From NCBI GenBank assembly GCA_035719105.1, contig DASTGN010000001.1, forward strand, positions 180,689-244,688: a stretch of DNA of 64,000 bases. Direction: 5' to 3'. A program made the position numbers and the translations under genes. Under the pieces are notes generated by a model that did not search any database, was not told the DNA's origin, and saw only the letters and a list, made by a program, of their open reading frames with translations. This document shows, in pieces, positions 43,376 to 51,937 of this stretch (position 1 is its first letter; the number at the start of each line of letters is the position of its first letter). The stretch is from UBA8389 sp035719105 (GTDB lineage: Bacteria; Bacteroidota; Bacteroidia; Bacteroidales; UBA1402).

Positions 43376-46057
43376 TCAGATAACTTGAAGTTTGCTGATG
43401 GAAACGTTCTGATGTTCTGATATCTTCAAAATATAGATGCCGGCTTTTAATCCCGATATCTCCATTTGTTCGTTGGATTTTTCTGAATAACGTCGACTAA
43501 TTGTACGACCCTGAAGGTCAATTAGTTCTATATTTCTCAATTGGGTATTTCCGAATTGCATGAAAAAAGTATTGTGAGCGGGATTGGGATAAACAAGAAA
43601 ATCGTTGATGCCGGTTCTTTCAACGGACACCAAAGACGAAAACTGTATCCAATTCAAATTGTAGCCATCCGACCTGGATAAAAGTCGAATCGTATTTTTG
43701 CCTTGCGTTAGGGTTGCTGTCGAGGATTGAGTCTGCCAATTTTGCCAACCACCTGTTTGTGAAAAAGATACCGACCGAATGGGTATCATGCTTCCGTTTT
43801 GCTCTTTCAACACTGCGATTTGAGCCGTAGGAGTATTTACCGAAATGCGAAAATCAATAGCGTAAGAACCGGTTGCATTCACCCAAACGTAATAATCAAG
43901 ATATTTATCAACCGCTGCGTACGATGTGTTTTTCCCATTCCCCAAGTCGGTGCAAGTTTCAAACGAAAATCCATTGTTCAAATTAAAACTTTCCGCTTCT
44001 ATCTTTCCTGGTATCAATTGGTGTGGATAAACCTTGTTGGTGATTTCCATATTCTGAAATGCGGCAAGCTGTTGTGTTCCACTTAAACAGTCATTTCCTA
44101 AATAGTCAATTTTCAGGTTGCTGCCATTGAAAATGGGTTCCAAAACTTTTATTTCGATTTTTGTTTTATCGGTGGTAGAAACGGATGTCGAAAGGATTGT
44201 TGCCGTTTTTCCATCAATCGTAACTATAAACGGGTTTCCAGTAAGCGAGTCGGCAGGTTTGTTCAATTTTAAGGTGAGCGAATTCGCCCAAGTTGCAGTT
44301 TCTGCACTTAGAATTTCAAACACGGTCGAATCGATCGATTTTGGATTCCGAAATTGGAAATAATTCAAATTTGCACCTCCATTTTCGAAAACCAGTTTTA
44401 CTTTTGGTGTTCCTGCTGGAACAATGACATTGGTCAGGGCAGCAGTTCTCCAGGTTGACCAACTGCCGGTAGGAGTGAGAGATACGCTTTTTGAAGCCCT
44501 TTTCCCATCAATTTCAACATAAACTTTAGCCGTGCTGATTGAGCTTGCATATCGCAACAAGATGTTGTACGTCAGGGCTTCGGTCGATTGTATGGTATAT
44601 TGCATCCAGTCGCCCTTTTCAACCCAACCCACTTGGTAACCGTTCGTCACGATATCGGTGCATTTTTCAATATCAACACCGTCGTTTCGATAACTGTAAC
44701 CGTTGTTCCAGGAAGAACTCGTATTGTTGCTTAGTCTGTAATTGGCATCCAAACTATCCGAATAGGCCAATCCTGCGCGTCCAAAATCATAATCAACGGC
44801 AAAGATGGTACTGGAAGTAGTATGATTCTTAAAAGGAACGGTTTCCAACGAACTTGGTTGACGAATCATAGCATCAATGACATCTTTTTGAATGGTGCAA
44901 TTTTCCAACTTGTGGTTTTCCGAAAAGGTCATTAAAGCATTGAATGCATTATCGACAGAAGGTTTGGGAGCATTTCCTTTCCAATAATTGATTAGATCGA
45001 TGTAATCGCTGTTGGTCGTTACTTTCAGAATATTGTTGATACCTGATTTCTTTTCTGGCCAAAACGACCAACCAATATTGTTGCTTTCCATCAATTCAAT
45101 GCAATCTGTAAACCAACGGTTAGAATTTTCACCGGATTCACCGAGCCATATCGGACAATTGGTGTTGTTTCGCAAGTCGAGAATCCATCTGATGGAGCCT
45201 GGATCATTAACCGTCCAGTATTTGTGGAAACTATAGGTCATGTTGGAGTCCCAAGCAGGAGTCATTCCGGAATAGTCGTTTGCAAACCCGTTTCCTTCAA
45301 TAACTATCATATGGTTGGGATCCACTTCACGAATGGCTGTCGTAACACGACCCAACAAGGACCGGAGTTGAGAATTATTTCCCTCGGGAAAAGTCCAGTT
45401 CGTTTCGTTGAGTAAATCATAACCGGCTATCCATTTATTGGTCGCGTATCGTTCAGCAATTCTTCGCCACAGCGCAACAAATTTTGCCTTGTTTGCCTCG
45501 CTTTCCCATAAAGAAGGTTTTGAAGCGTCGTAATCGGAGATGGCTGCATCTTTGCCCTGTCCTCCTGGAGCTCCATGCATATCCAAGATGACATACATTT
45601 TGTTTGCTGCACACCATGCCATTAAGCTGTCCAAACGAACAAAACCTTCTTCGAGCCAGGTATTTGCACCCTGAATCGGTTCCTCTTCAATGGGTAATGT
45701 GAAAACTTTATAATGCAATGCTGGTCGAATGCAATTGAAACCCCATCGAGTCATCGAGTCGACATCAATTCGTCTGAAATGGTTATTCAGCCAAGAAGTA
45801 TAAAATTGATTGGTTTTGTCTATCCCGATGGTCTCAACCAGTTTTTTCTTGAATTCCCATTGGGTACCAGCCACACCGGCAGTTTGCATCATATAGCCTT
45901 CCTGAAGCATCCAATTCCCGAGACCTAAACTTTTAAATAGGAGATTATTGCCAAGACTATCGACAATTTGTTTGTTGGAGGTGTGTACATAACCATTTTG
46001 TGCCTGTAATATGAATGGAAATAGTACAAGCAATGAAAATATAAGTGTGTTTCGCAT
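43376..46057 (-). CDS. GH5 family beta-glycanase with CBM6-like modules and T9SS tail
   Basis: 893 residues, signal peptide (1-19). GH5 barrel (about 25-375) with the acid/base in YDLLNETNW (E218) and nucleophile in IWLGESGENS (E307). A CBM6-like domain (about 425-585, GYSYRNDGVDIEKCTD, YFQFR), an Ig-like domain (about 590-690), a second CBM6-like domain (about 695-820, GKIEAESFNLNNGFSFETCTD, LNWIQFS), and a T9SS sorting tail (about 825-893, DFLVYPNPAHNTFFMQFG). First gene of the operon. GH5 covers cellulases, beta-1,3/1,4-glucanases and mannanases; with a GH3 beta-glucosidase nearby, a beta-glucan is the best guess. Confidence 0.87.
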   Translation of the reverse strand: MRNTLIFSLLVLFPFILQAQNGYVHTSNKQIVDSLGNNLLFKSLGLGNWMLQEGYMMQTAGVAGTQWEFKKKLVETIGIDKTNQFYTSWLNNHFRRIDVDSMTRWGFNCIRPALHYKVFTLPIEEEPIQGANTWLEEGFVRLDSLMAWCAANKMYVILDMHGAPGGQGKDAAISDYDASKPSLWESEANKAKFVALWRRIAERYATNKWIAGYDLLNETNWTFPEGNNSQLRSLLGRVTTAIREVDPNHMIVIEGNGFANDYSGMTPAWDSNMTYSFHKYWTVNDPGSIRWILDLRNNTNCPIWLGESGENSNRWFTDCIELMESNNIGWSFWPEKKSGINNILKVTTNSDYIDLINYWKGNAPKPSVDNAFNALMTFSENHKLENCTIQKDVIDAMIRQPSSLETVPFKNHTTSSTIFAVDYDFGRAGLAYSDSLDANYRLSNNTSSSWNNGYSYRNDGVDIEKCTDIVTNGYQVGWVEKGDWMQYTIQSTEALTYNILLRYASSISTAKVYVEIDGKRASKSVSLTPTGSWSTWRTAALTNVIVPAGTPKVKLVFENGGANLNYFQFRNPKSIDSTVFEILSAETATWANSLTLKLNKPADSLTGNPFIVTIDGKTATILSTSVSTTDKTKIEIKVLEPIFNGSNLKIDYLGNDCLSGTQQLAAFQNMEITNKVYPHQLIPGKIEAESFNLNNGFSFETCTDLGNGKNTSYAAVDKYLDYYVWVNATGSYAIDFRISVNTPTAQIAVLKEQNGSMIPIRSVSFSQTGGWQNWQTQSSTATLTQGKNTIRLLSRSDGYNLNWIQFSSLVSVERTGINDFLVYPNPAHNTFFMQFGNTQLRNIELIDLQGRTISRRYSEKSNEQMEISGLKAGIYILKISEHQNVSISKLQVI

Positions 46058-46093
46058 GTTCTTTTAAATCGAAATAGGCTAAATTGACTGAGA

Positions 46094-46101
46094 CAAACGT
46101 A
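46094..46101 (-). promoter_or_regulatory. Promoter -7 box of the GH5-SusC-SusD operon
   Basis: Minus strand TACGTTTG, exact TAnnTTTG, 37 bp before the GH5 ATG; no clear -33 element, consistent with dependence on an activator. Confidence 0.5.
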
Positions 46102-46223
46102 AACATTTAAATCAGGGTAAATTTCCTTGCGATTTAAAAAGTAGGTTGATTTTGGTTTAAAATGAGTGTAATGCACAGATGATCAGCAATATATGTGGAG
46201 TTTGGCTGATGGAAAAAGTACGT

Positions 46224-46242
46224 GCTGAGTAGTTGCCTCAGC
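46224..46242 (-). terminator. Possible terminator of the SusR-like gene
   Basis: GCTGAG/CTCAGC 6-bp stem, 7-nt loop, followed on the minus strand 6 nt later by five T. It lies 17 bp after the regulator's stop codon. Weak. Confidence 0.3.
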
Positions 46243-46258
46243 GGGTCATTTGAGAAAA

Positions 46259-47950
46259 TTATCGAATCTGAAGAATCAAATGATCAAACTCTTCTTTTTG
46301 AAGATAGGTTCTGTTTTTTGTTTTGGTACGGTAGTTGTAAACGGTGGTCAAGGAATAACGTAAAAATTTTGAAATCTTGCTTCCGTCGCAAATACCCAAT
46401 CTCATCAGTGCCATTATTCGTAATTCAGGATTGAGCGATTCCCCTTTTTTAAGAAAAAACCGATCCTTTTCATTTAACAACTCATTCACTTTCTCAACGA
46501 AATCAGGGAAAAGTTGTAAAAAAGCTTTGTCAAAATTGACATAAAGTTCTTCAAACTCATCGTCCATGATGTCTTGAGACTGCGTCATTGTTTTGGCTTC
46601 CTTTAAATTCCCGTCCTTAATCTTATTGTGCACCTTTTTTCGGAAGTCATCAATTTTATTGATGTAAGTGGAACAAAGTTCAATAAAGTGCCCGATGTAA
46701 ACCTCCTTAATGTTGTTTGATTCAGACAGTTCGTTGTTGGTTCTATTCAACACATGATTGACGGAAACCAATTCTTCGTTCAAATTATTTAATTCAGCAT
46801 TCAAATGATTCAAATCGGCGTTGGCCAGCTGCAATTTCTTTTTGGCAGTGGATAACCGGTTGTTTTGCTTGTAAATAATAAGGAGCATGAAGAAAAGCAA
46901 TACAAACAAGGAGCTGATCAGAATGAGATAATGTTGCAATTTGGATTTTTGATTCTCAATTTTAGCCTGATACGTTTTATCTATCAAAGATAAAATGGTT
47001 GAACTCTGCAAACTTCGTAGTTTGGCATTATAAAACATGGTTGCGCTCCAAGAGAATCTAATGTATCGATAAGCCCTTTCAATGTTACCTTCCTCGTACA
47101 ACATCTGTGAAAGCGTCATCAGGGATGCTTGGTCTTTGATGGCGCATTGAATATCTGAAATAGCAGAAAGCGTCAGGTACTTTTTTTGCATTTCCCGATT
47201 GCCTTGCAATTGATAAATCATAGACCGCCTAAAAGTGACCAAGGCATATTCTGGTGTCCAAGGTTTGATGATGGAAAGCCAGTAGTCGTTCAATTTCAAT
47301 GCTTCTGCTACATTTTGCGCTGTACGCAGGCTGTCTTCCTTGATTTGCAGATTCAAGTGATTTTCGGGCTCGATGACTTTTTTTAATTGGACCATTGTGG
47401 AATCAAATACATTCCAATAAATTCTCGCTTTTCGCTTGTCCTGGGTGTAATAGGCTAGCTCACCATAAACGCGTAAATAGGTATTATAATAATCGACAAC
47501 CAAATCCTGAGATAGTTTTGACCGATTGATGCTCTCCAACAAATCCACCGCTTCCTTATATAAACCAATCGACCCCATCAAATAGGCCAGTTCCAGCTTG
47601 CTTTCATTTTCCTTCTTTGAATCTTTAAGCAACTGTGCAATTTCAATATTCCGATTTTGATAGGCGATGGCGGAATCGCAAACATAGGGTCTGTATTCCT
47701 TGAAAAGGTAACTGTTTATGTTAAACTCCTCAATCGATAAAGATTTTACGAATTTGAGTTTTTGTTTGTATGTACTTATTCGTTGTTCCCTTTCCTGGGT
47801 ATAAGTGCCAGACCGCTCCATGGTAGCGTCCAACTTCAATAAAAGTGTAGAAAGTTCTTCTTGGGCGAATAGTTCATTCGAAATGGATAAGATCAATAGC
47901 ATGGATGCTACTATTCTTATCCATTTAAGTTCCAAAATTCCTGATATCAT
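46259..47950 (-). CDS. SusR-like transcriptional regulator (DUF6377)
   Basis: 563-residue inner-membrane regulator. N-terminal signal/anchor helix (about 11-29), a helical TPR-like sensor region (about 35-335), a membrane helix (about 343-362), a coiled coil (about 370-415), and a C-terminal helix-turn-helix (about 505-555: NPELRIMALMRLGICDGSKISKFLRYSLTTVYNYRTK). Length and layout match SusR of B. thetaiotaomicron, which activates the starch locus. Same strand and directly upstream of the GH5 operon, so it probably activates that operon; the ligand would be an oligosaccharide of its substrate. Confidence 0.85.
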   Translation of the reverse strand: MISGILELKWIRIVASMLLILSISNELFAQEELSTLLLKLDATMERSGTYTQEREQRISTYKQKLKFVKSLSIEEFNINSYLFKEYRPYVCDSAIAYQNRNIEIAQLLKDSKKENESKLELAYLMGSIGLYKEAVDLLESINRSKLSQDLVVDYYNTYLRVYGELAYYTQDKRKARIYWNVFDSTMVQLKKVIEPENHLNLQIKEDSLRTAQNVAEALKLNDYWLSIIKPWTPEYALVTFRRSMIYQLQGNREMQKKYLTLSAISDIQCAIKDQASLMTLSQMLYEEGNIERAYRYIRFSWSATMFYNAKLRSLQSSTILSLIDKTYQAKIENQKSKLQHYLILISSLFVLLFFMLLIIYKQNNRLSTAKKKLQLANADLNHLNAELNNLNEELVSVNHVLNRTNNELSESNNIKEVYIGHFIELCSTYINKIDDFRKKVHNKIKDGNLKEAKTMTQSQDIMDDEFEELYVNFDKAFLQLFPDFVEKVNELLNEKDRFFLKKGESLNPELRIMALMRLGICDGSKISKFLRYSLTTVYNYRTKTKNRTYLQKEEFDHLILQIR

Positions 47951-47962
47951 TTAAGGTCGGTA

Positions 47963-47986
47963 TTTAGCGAATACTTTCACGCTAAA
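47963..47986. repeat. Inverted repeat just upstream of the SusR-like gene
   Basis: TTTAGCG (47963-47969) and CGCTAAA (47980-47986), extendable to 10 bp per arm with one bulge, 13 bp before the regulator ATG. No T run follows, so an operator or a 5' leader hairpin is more likely than a terminator. Confidence 0.35.
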
Positions 47987-48027
47987 ATACACAAAGTATG
48001 CATAAGTACAAAATCGGGAATCGAACT

Positions 48028-48546
48028 TTATTCTTTGACAAAGTAGATAAAAAACAAAGCTTCTTCTTCCTTTTTGACCCAATGCGTAAAGCCAAGACTG
48101 GTTGCTTTGTCTATCAACGGTACAGGCAAAAAGGGCGCAATGAGCTGGTAAATCTCCTTGTCATTTAAGTGTTTCAGTTCTTCCATGACCTGTGCTACAG
48201 GGTGTTCCCCTTTTGCCAACATTTCACGGACATCAAGACTGGCGGCAACTCGAGAGATATTGAACCAAGCAGGTGTCTCATAATTGTAAGATGGGTTTTC
48301 AGATAGAATTTCTTCTACCGTTTGACCGATTGTTTCACGCAAATGATTGACCAAATCGCCCACATTCACACGACCGATGGATGCTGCTTGTTGCAACGAC
48401 GCCACTTTGCCCACCGTGCGGCGTAAAACCGGATTCTTGATTTTTTCAAATTCGGGTACATATCCTATCAGAACATCTTCTAGTTCGGGATAAGCCTCCA
48501 AGATGTCAAATATTTTGGTCTTGGGTGTTATGATTAATTTTTCCAT
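48028..48546 (-). CDS. DUF1858/DUF2249 domain protein
   Basis: 172 residues. DUF1858 at the N-terminus (about 4-60: ITPKTKIFDILEAYPELEDVLIGYVPEFEKIKNPVLRRTVGKVASLQQAA) and a DUF2249-like domain at the C-terminus (about 98-170: LDVREMLAKGEHPVAQVMEELKHL). Both domains occur beside hemerythrin and Ric proteins in nitrosative-stress and denitrification contexts, with no established activity. Last gene of the three-gene ric operon, 5 bp after the DUF438 gene. Confidence 0.82.
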   Translation of the reverse strand: MEKLIITPKTKIFDILEAYPELEDVLIGYVPEFEKIKNPVLRRTVGKVASLQQAASIGRVNVGDLVNHLRETIGQTVEEILSENPSYNYETPAWFNISRVAASLDVREMLAKGEHPVAQVMEELKHLNDKEIYQLIAPFLPVPLIDKATSLGFTHWVKKEEEALFFIYFVKE

Positions 48547-48551
48547 TGTTT

Positions 48552-49781
48552 TTATTTGTATGAGAGTATGCGTTGTTCGCCTTCTAGTTCTCGATAAGGA
48601 GTGATGTTGTGCGAAACTTCCAAAGTTCCGAGGTACTCGCCTTTTTCATTTCGCATGGCAAAATACTCGATGTGAATCATTTTTCCGCCCATGTTGATCC
48701 AAAATGGAGCGCTGTTCTGACGGCCGGTTTTGAAATCATCTATGATTTTATCAACAATGTGAGCGCTTGCCGGGGGATGGCAGAGTCGGACATCCCGATT
48801 CAGAATGGCTCTGTTGCGTTGAAAAATTCGCTCAGCTCCCTGTGAAAAATACTTGACTTTATCGTCTTTGTCCACAAACGTAATGTCAAACGGCAACGTA
48901 TTCAAAAGGGACATGATTTCTTCTGCGGAGAAACTACCACTTGGTAACTGGATGTGACTGCCACTTTTCTGTAAATCGTTAATGGATTGCTCTTCAGCCC
49001 ATTCCGGTTTCCAATCTACCAATGGATCGTAGAGGCAGAACCCTATTTCGACAGACTGCTTGCTGATTTGATACCATTCTGCTTCGGTCAATTCATCCAA
49101 TGCCATGGGTAACAGAATTTCCTCTTCCTTGGTAATCATTTCCATGGCACTTCTGGCTGCTACTGCAAGAACCATGTCAGAAACAGCTTGGAACGTTTCT
49201 TTCGTCATCTCCGTGGTTTGAAGTACCTCAATGCTACCCTTGATCAATTCCCGGATTTCATCGTGTTTGCCCCACATTACTTTTGGCGGACCAGTAATTT
49301 CCTTTTTTTCCAAATAGGGAAACAATAAATATTCCTTTCGCTGATAGTGCTTATCCACATCATACAAATTGTTGAAAAGACCTCTTAATTTGGTGACGTT
49401 GACGCTGATTTGATCATCAGGATTTCGACCGATTACATCAATTAAATCGAAAATGGTATCGGTAAGCTTTCTGATTTCTTCATTTTCTTTGCGGAAAACA
49501 TCTACAGGGTGCCCATCGGGTACTGGCTTCAATGCTGAAAGATCAACGCGCCCTTCAAGCACCGACGAATGAGCGTCACAAAGATCTAAGATTTCATTTT
49601 CGGGAAGACCTTCTGCAATTAGTTCCTGCTCCACTTCCACCACTTCTCCGTAGGGAATTTGACTTAGAGAAAGCAACAACTCGGCACGAACCGAATCTTG
49701 GGAACCACCATGGTGAATTTTTAATAGTAACTCTTTTAGCTTGCTTTTTCTACTTTGAGAGTTGTTGATAAGTTCGCTCAT
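48552..49781 (-). CDS. DUF438 protein with hemerythrin-like and PAS domains
   Basis: 409 residues. DUF438 (about 12-80: KLKELLLKIHHGGSQDSVRAE), a hemerythrin-like four-helix bundle (about 95-240; ligand candidates in KHYQRKEYLLFPYL, WGKHDEIRE, TKEEEILLPMALDEL), and a PAS domain (about 290-400: LPFDITFVDKDDKVKYFSQGAERIF, CHPPAS). Such proteins are taken to bind O2, NO or iron through the di-iron centre and to sense through PAS; the exact signal is not known. Two bp downstream of ric. Confidence 0.88.
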   Translation of the reverse strand: MSELINNSQSRKSKLKELLLKIHHGGSQDSVRAELLLSLSQIPYGEVVEVEQELIAEGLPENEILDLCDAHSSVLEGRVDLSALKPVPDGHPVDVFRKENEEIRKLTDTIFDLIDVIGRNPDDQISVNVTKLRGLFNNLYDVDKHYQRKEYLLFPYLEKKEITGPPKVMWGKHDEIRELIKGSIEVLQTTEMTKETFQAVSDMVLAVAARSAMEMITKEEEILLPMALDELTEAEWYQISKQSVEIGFCLYDPLVDWKPEWAEEQSINDLQKSGSHIQLPSGSFSAEEIMSLLNTLPFDITFVDKDDKVKYFSQGAERIFQRNRAILNRDVRLCHPPASAHIVDKIIDDFKTGRQNSAPFWINMGGKMIHIEYFAMRNEKGEYLGTLEVSHNITPYRELEGEQRILSYK

Positions 49782-49783
49782 TT

Positions 49784-50473
49784 TTAAAGTTTTAATGCTT
49801 TGGGGTATAAAATGTTGTTTTCCAAATGAACATGAACATGGAGGTCGTCCTCAAATTGCTCCAACAATTTGTAGGTCACATCGTAGGTGTTGCAACCATC
49901 GGCAGGCACGCTGTAATTTTTACTCAACACATTGATTTTGTCCATAGCGCCACCTGCAAACTCATGTTCACCCTTCATTCGAGTAATTTCAGAAAGTACA
50001 ACCGCTTTTGCCTCGGCAGAATTCGATCTTAGCACTTCCTTGATGGCTGGGAACAACACCTCTTCTTCGTTTTTAAGATGTTGAAGTAGCTCGGTGTTGA
50101 TTTGTAAAAACAATGCTGCAATCTCAACCAGTTCAGCATGGTGAGCACCATGCACATTCGCAATTTTCTGAGTGTATGCAACCAATTGTGGCAACAATCT
50201 CAATACCGTTTTGTGGTGAGTGTTTTCAATATAATCACACAAGAAATCCAATTTGAAATCATTGAAACGATGAGCATCGTTTGTTGGCAATTCTTGAAGA
50301 CTTTGCAATTCGAGTTCGAGGTCGGAGAGGTCCAGATTCTTTTCTTTACATGCTTCTTCCAAACTTTGGGCACCGCCACAACAAAAATCGATTCCTACGT
50401 TTTTGAAAATTTCGGCTGCTCTAAAATCACGAGTTACGATTTCACCTACTTGTACATTTTTAAATTTTTCCAT
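49784..50473 (-). CDS. ric: Iron-sulfur cluster repair di-iron protein (Ric; ScdA/YtfE family)
   Basis: 229-residue cytoplasmic protein that helps repair Fe-S clusters damaged by NO and peroxide. ScdA_N domain (about 8-60) with the paired cysteines in FKNVGIDFCCGGAQSLEEAC (C31, C32), then a hemerythrin-like bundle with the His/Glu ligands in ENTHHKTVLR, HGAHHAELVE, QHLKNEEEVLFPAI, MKGEHEFAGG and HVHLENNILYPKAL. First gene of the ric-DUF438-DUF1858 operon. Confidence 0.93.
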   Translation of the reverse strand: MEKFKNVQVGEIVTRDFRAAEIFKNVGIDFCCGGAQSLEEACKEKNLDLSDLELELQSLQELPTNDAHRFNDFKLDFLCDYIENTHHKTVLRLLPQLVAYTQKIANVHGAHHAELVEIAALFLQINTELLQHLKNEEEVLFPAIKEVLRSNSAEAKAVVLSEITRMKGEHEFAGGAMDKINVLSKNYSVPADGCNTYDVTYKLLEQFEDDLHVHVHLENNILYPKALKL

Positions 50474-50509
50474 TGTTTATAATTTGAATTGTTACGTTTA
50501 ATTGGTATG

Positions 50510-50527
50510 TACTACAAATATGTAGTA
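50510..50527. promoter_or_regulatory. Palindrome upstream of ric, candidate operator
   Basis: Perfect inverted repeat TACTACA-AATA-TGTAGTA between the predicted start site and the ric ATG. Its form suits a dimeric regulator; CRP/FNR-type NO or oxygen regulators often control ric genes, but no such gene lies in this window. Confidence 0.45.
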
Positions 50528-50589
50528 TTAATTGACAAAAAAACAGAATCTTGAAAATGACATATGCTACATATAAGTATTATATAGTG

Positions 50590-50597
50590 CAAATATA
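50590..50597 (-). promoter_or_regulatory. Promoter -7 box of the ric operon
   Basis: Minus strand TATATTTG, exact TAnnTTTG, with TTTG (complement of 50620-50623) 22 bp upstream, slightly wider than the usual 19-21 bp. Implies a leader of about 110 nt that contains the palindrome at 50510-50527. Confidence 0.5.
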
Positions 50598-50661
50598 GAT
50601 GAATTTTTTAAAAATGAATCAAATTAGTTGAATTTTTATCCGATATTCTTTTCAAGAAAAA

Positions 50662-50702
50662 ATTCCGCCACCTTGCGAACATTTGTTCGAAAGTGGCGGA
50701 AT
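50662..50702 (-). terminator. Intrinsic terminator of the Fe-alcohol dehydrogenase gene
   Basis: Long hairpin (ATTCCGCCA at 50662-50670 with TGGCGGAAT at 50694-50702, plus an inner CGAAC/GTTCG stem) followed on the minus strand by six T; 18 bp after the stop codon. Confidence 0.8.
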
Positions 50703-50720
50703 TATCTTTTAGTCAGATAG

Positions 50721-51887
50721 TTAAAATGCCTTTTCAAGAATTTTACGACTCACTTCCAACGTGATTTCCTGAGTTTCCCCAAGTTTAGTCATTTCATGTG
50801 CTTCCAACTGATTGATGATGTCACCAATTTCTTCCTTCCTCACACCGTACTGAGAAAGCTTGGTCTTGATTCCCAGACTTTCAAAAAAATCAATGGTCTT
50901 TTGAATAGCCTTATCAATCTTTTCATCGGTTGAACCCGTGGTGATGTTCCACACACGTTCAGCATACTGCAGCAGTTTAGCTTGTTTTTGTACCCGCATG
51001 ATGTCCAGTACTGCAGGGTACACGATGGCCAATGTTTGTCCATGGTCGATGCCAAACTTTGCGGTCAGTTCATGACCGATCATGTGTGTAGCCCAGTCTT
51101 GCGGAATGCCTACACCAATGATTCCATTTAGCGCCATCGTTGCACTCCAGACCAAATTGGCGCGAGCATCGTAATTCTCGGGTTCCTCCACATTGATCTT
51201 GCCAATTTCAATCAAGGTCAGCAGAATGCTTTCAGCCCAACGGTCTTGAATTTTGGCATCCACAGGAAATGTGATGTATTGCTCTGTAGTATGAACGAAC
51301 GCATCCACGATACCGTTTGCAACCTGTATTTTTGGTAAAGTGTACGTTACTTGTGGGTCCAGAATTGAAAACTTTGGATAAGACAAATCGCACATTACTG
51401 CAAACTTACCGTGTTCGTAGCTGATTACCGCTCCGTCGTTCATTTCCGAACCGGTTGCAGGTAGCGTCAAAACGGCACCAAATGGGGTCGTTTGACTCAC
51501 CACCTCGCGAGGTACACCACCGAAACTAAATTTTAACAAATCACTGCCAACACCTTTATAATTTGCTGCCAGCGTAATGAACTTGGTTCCGTCAATGACT
51601 GAACCGCCACCAACTGCTAATACGTAGTCGATCTTTTCACTGCGAACCACTTCCACCGCCTTCATCAGTGTTGTATATTGGGGATTCGGTTCGATGCCAC
51701 CGAATTCAACAACTTTACGACTACCCAGGCTTGCTTTAACCTTGGCGATGAGGCCACTCCGAACAGCGCTTCCGCCACCATAAGTGATCAACACATTTGC
51801 ATTGACAGGCACTTGACCGTCAATGACATCCAACCTGTCTTTTCCAAAAAAAATCTTTGTCGGATTGTAAAAATCAAAATTGTACAT
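50721..51887 (-). CDS. Iron-containing alcohol dehydrogenase (butanol dehydrogenase/YqhD-like)
   Basis: 388-residue NAD(P)H-dependent alcohol/aldehyde dehydrogenase, group III. The start at 51887 is preferred over 51899 because MYNFDFYNPTKIFFGK aligns with the start of the second paralogue in this window. Motifs: nucleotide-binding VLAVGGGSVIDGTKF and LPATGSEMNDGAVIS; metal-binding DAFVHTTEQY and HMIGHELTAKFGIDHGQTLAIVYP. Probably detoxifies aldehydes or regenerates redox cofactor. Encoded beside the aldo/keto reductase on the same strand (gap about 50 bp), so perhaps under the same control. Confidence 0.9.
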   Translation of the reverse strand: MYNFDFYNPTKIFFGKDRLDVIDGQVPVNANVLITYGGGSAVRSGLIAKVKASLGSRKVVEFGGIEPNPQYTTLMKAVEVVRSEKIDYVLAVGGGSVIDGTKFITLAANYKGVGSDLLKFSFGGVPREVVSQTTPFGAVLTLPATGSEMNDGAVISYEHGKFAVMCDLSYPKFSILDPQVTYTLPKIQVANGIVDAFVHTTEQYITFPVDAKIQDRWAESILLTLIEIGKINVEEPENYDARANLVWSATMALNGIIGVGIPQDWATHMIGHELTAKFGIDHGQTLAIVYPAVLDIMRVQKQAKLLQYAERVWNITTGSTDEKIDKAIQKTIDFFESLGIKTKLSQYGVRKEEIGDIINQLEAHEMTKLGETQEITLEVSRKILEKAF

Positions 51888-51937
51888 ACTAATTGTCATT
51901 ATTTATTTAAATCTACTACTATTTATCACACCATGCA

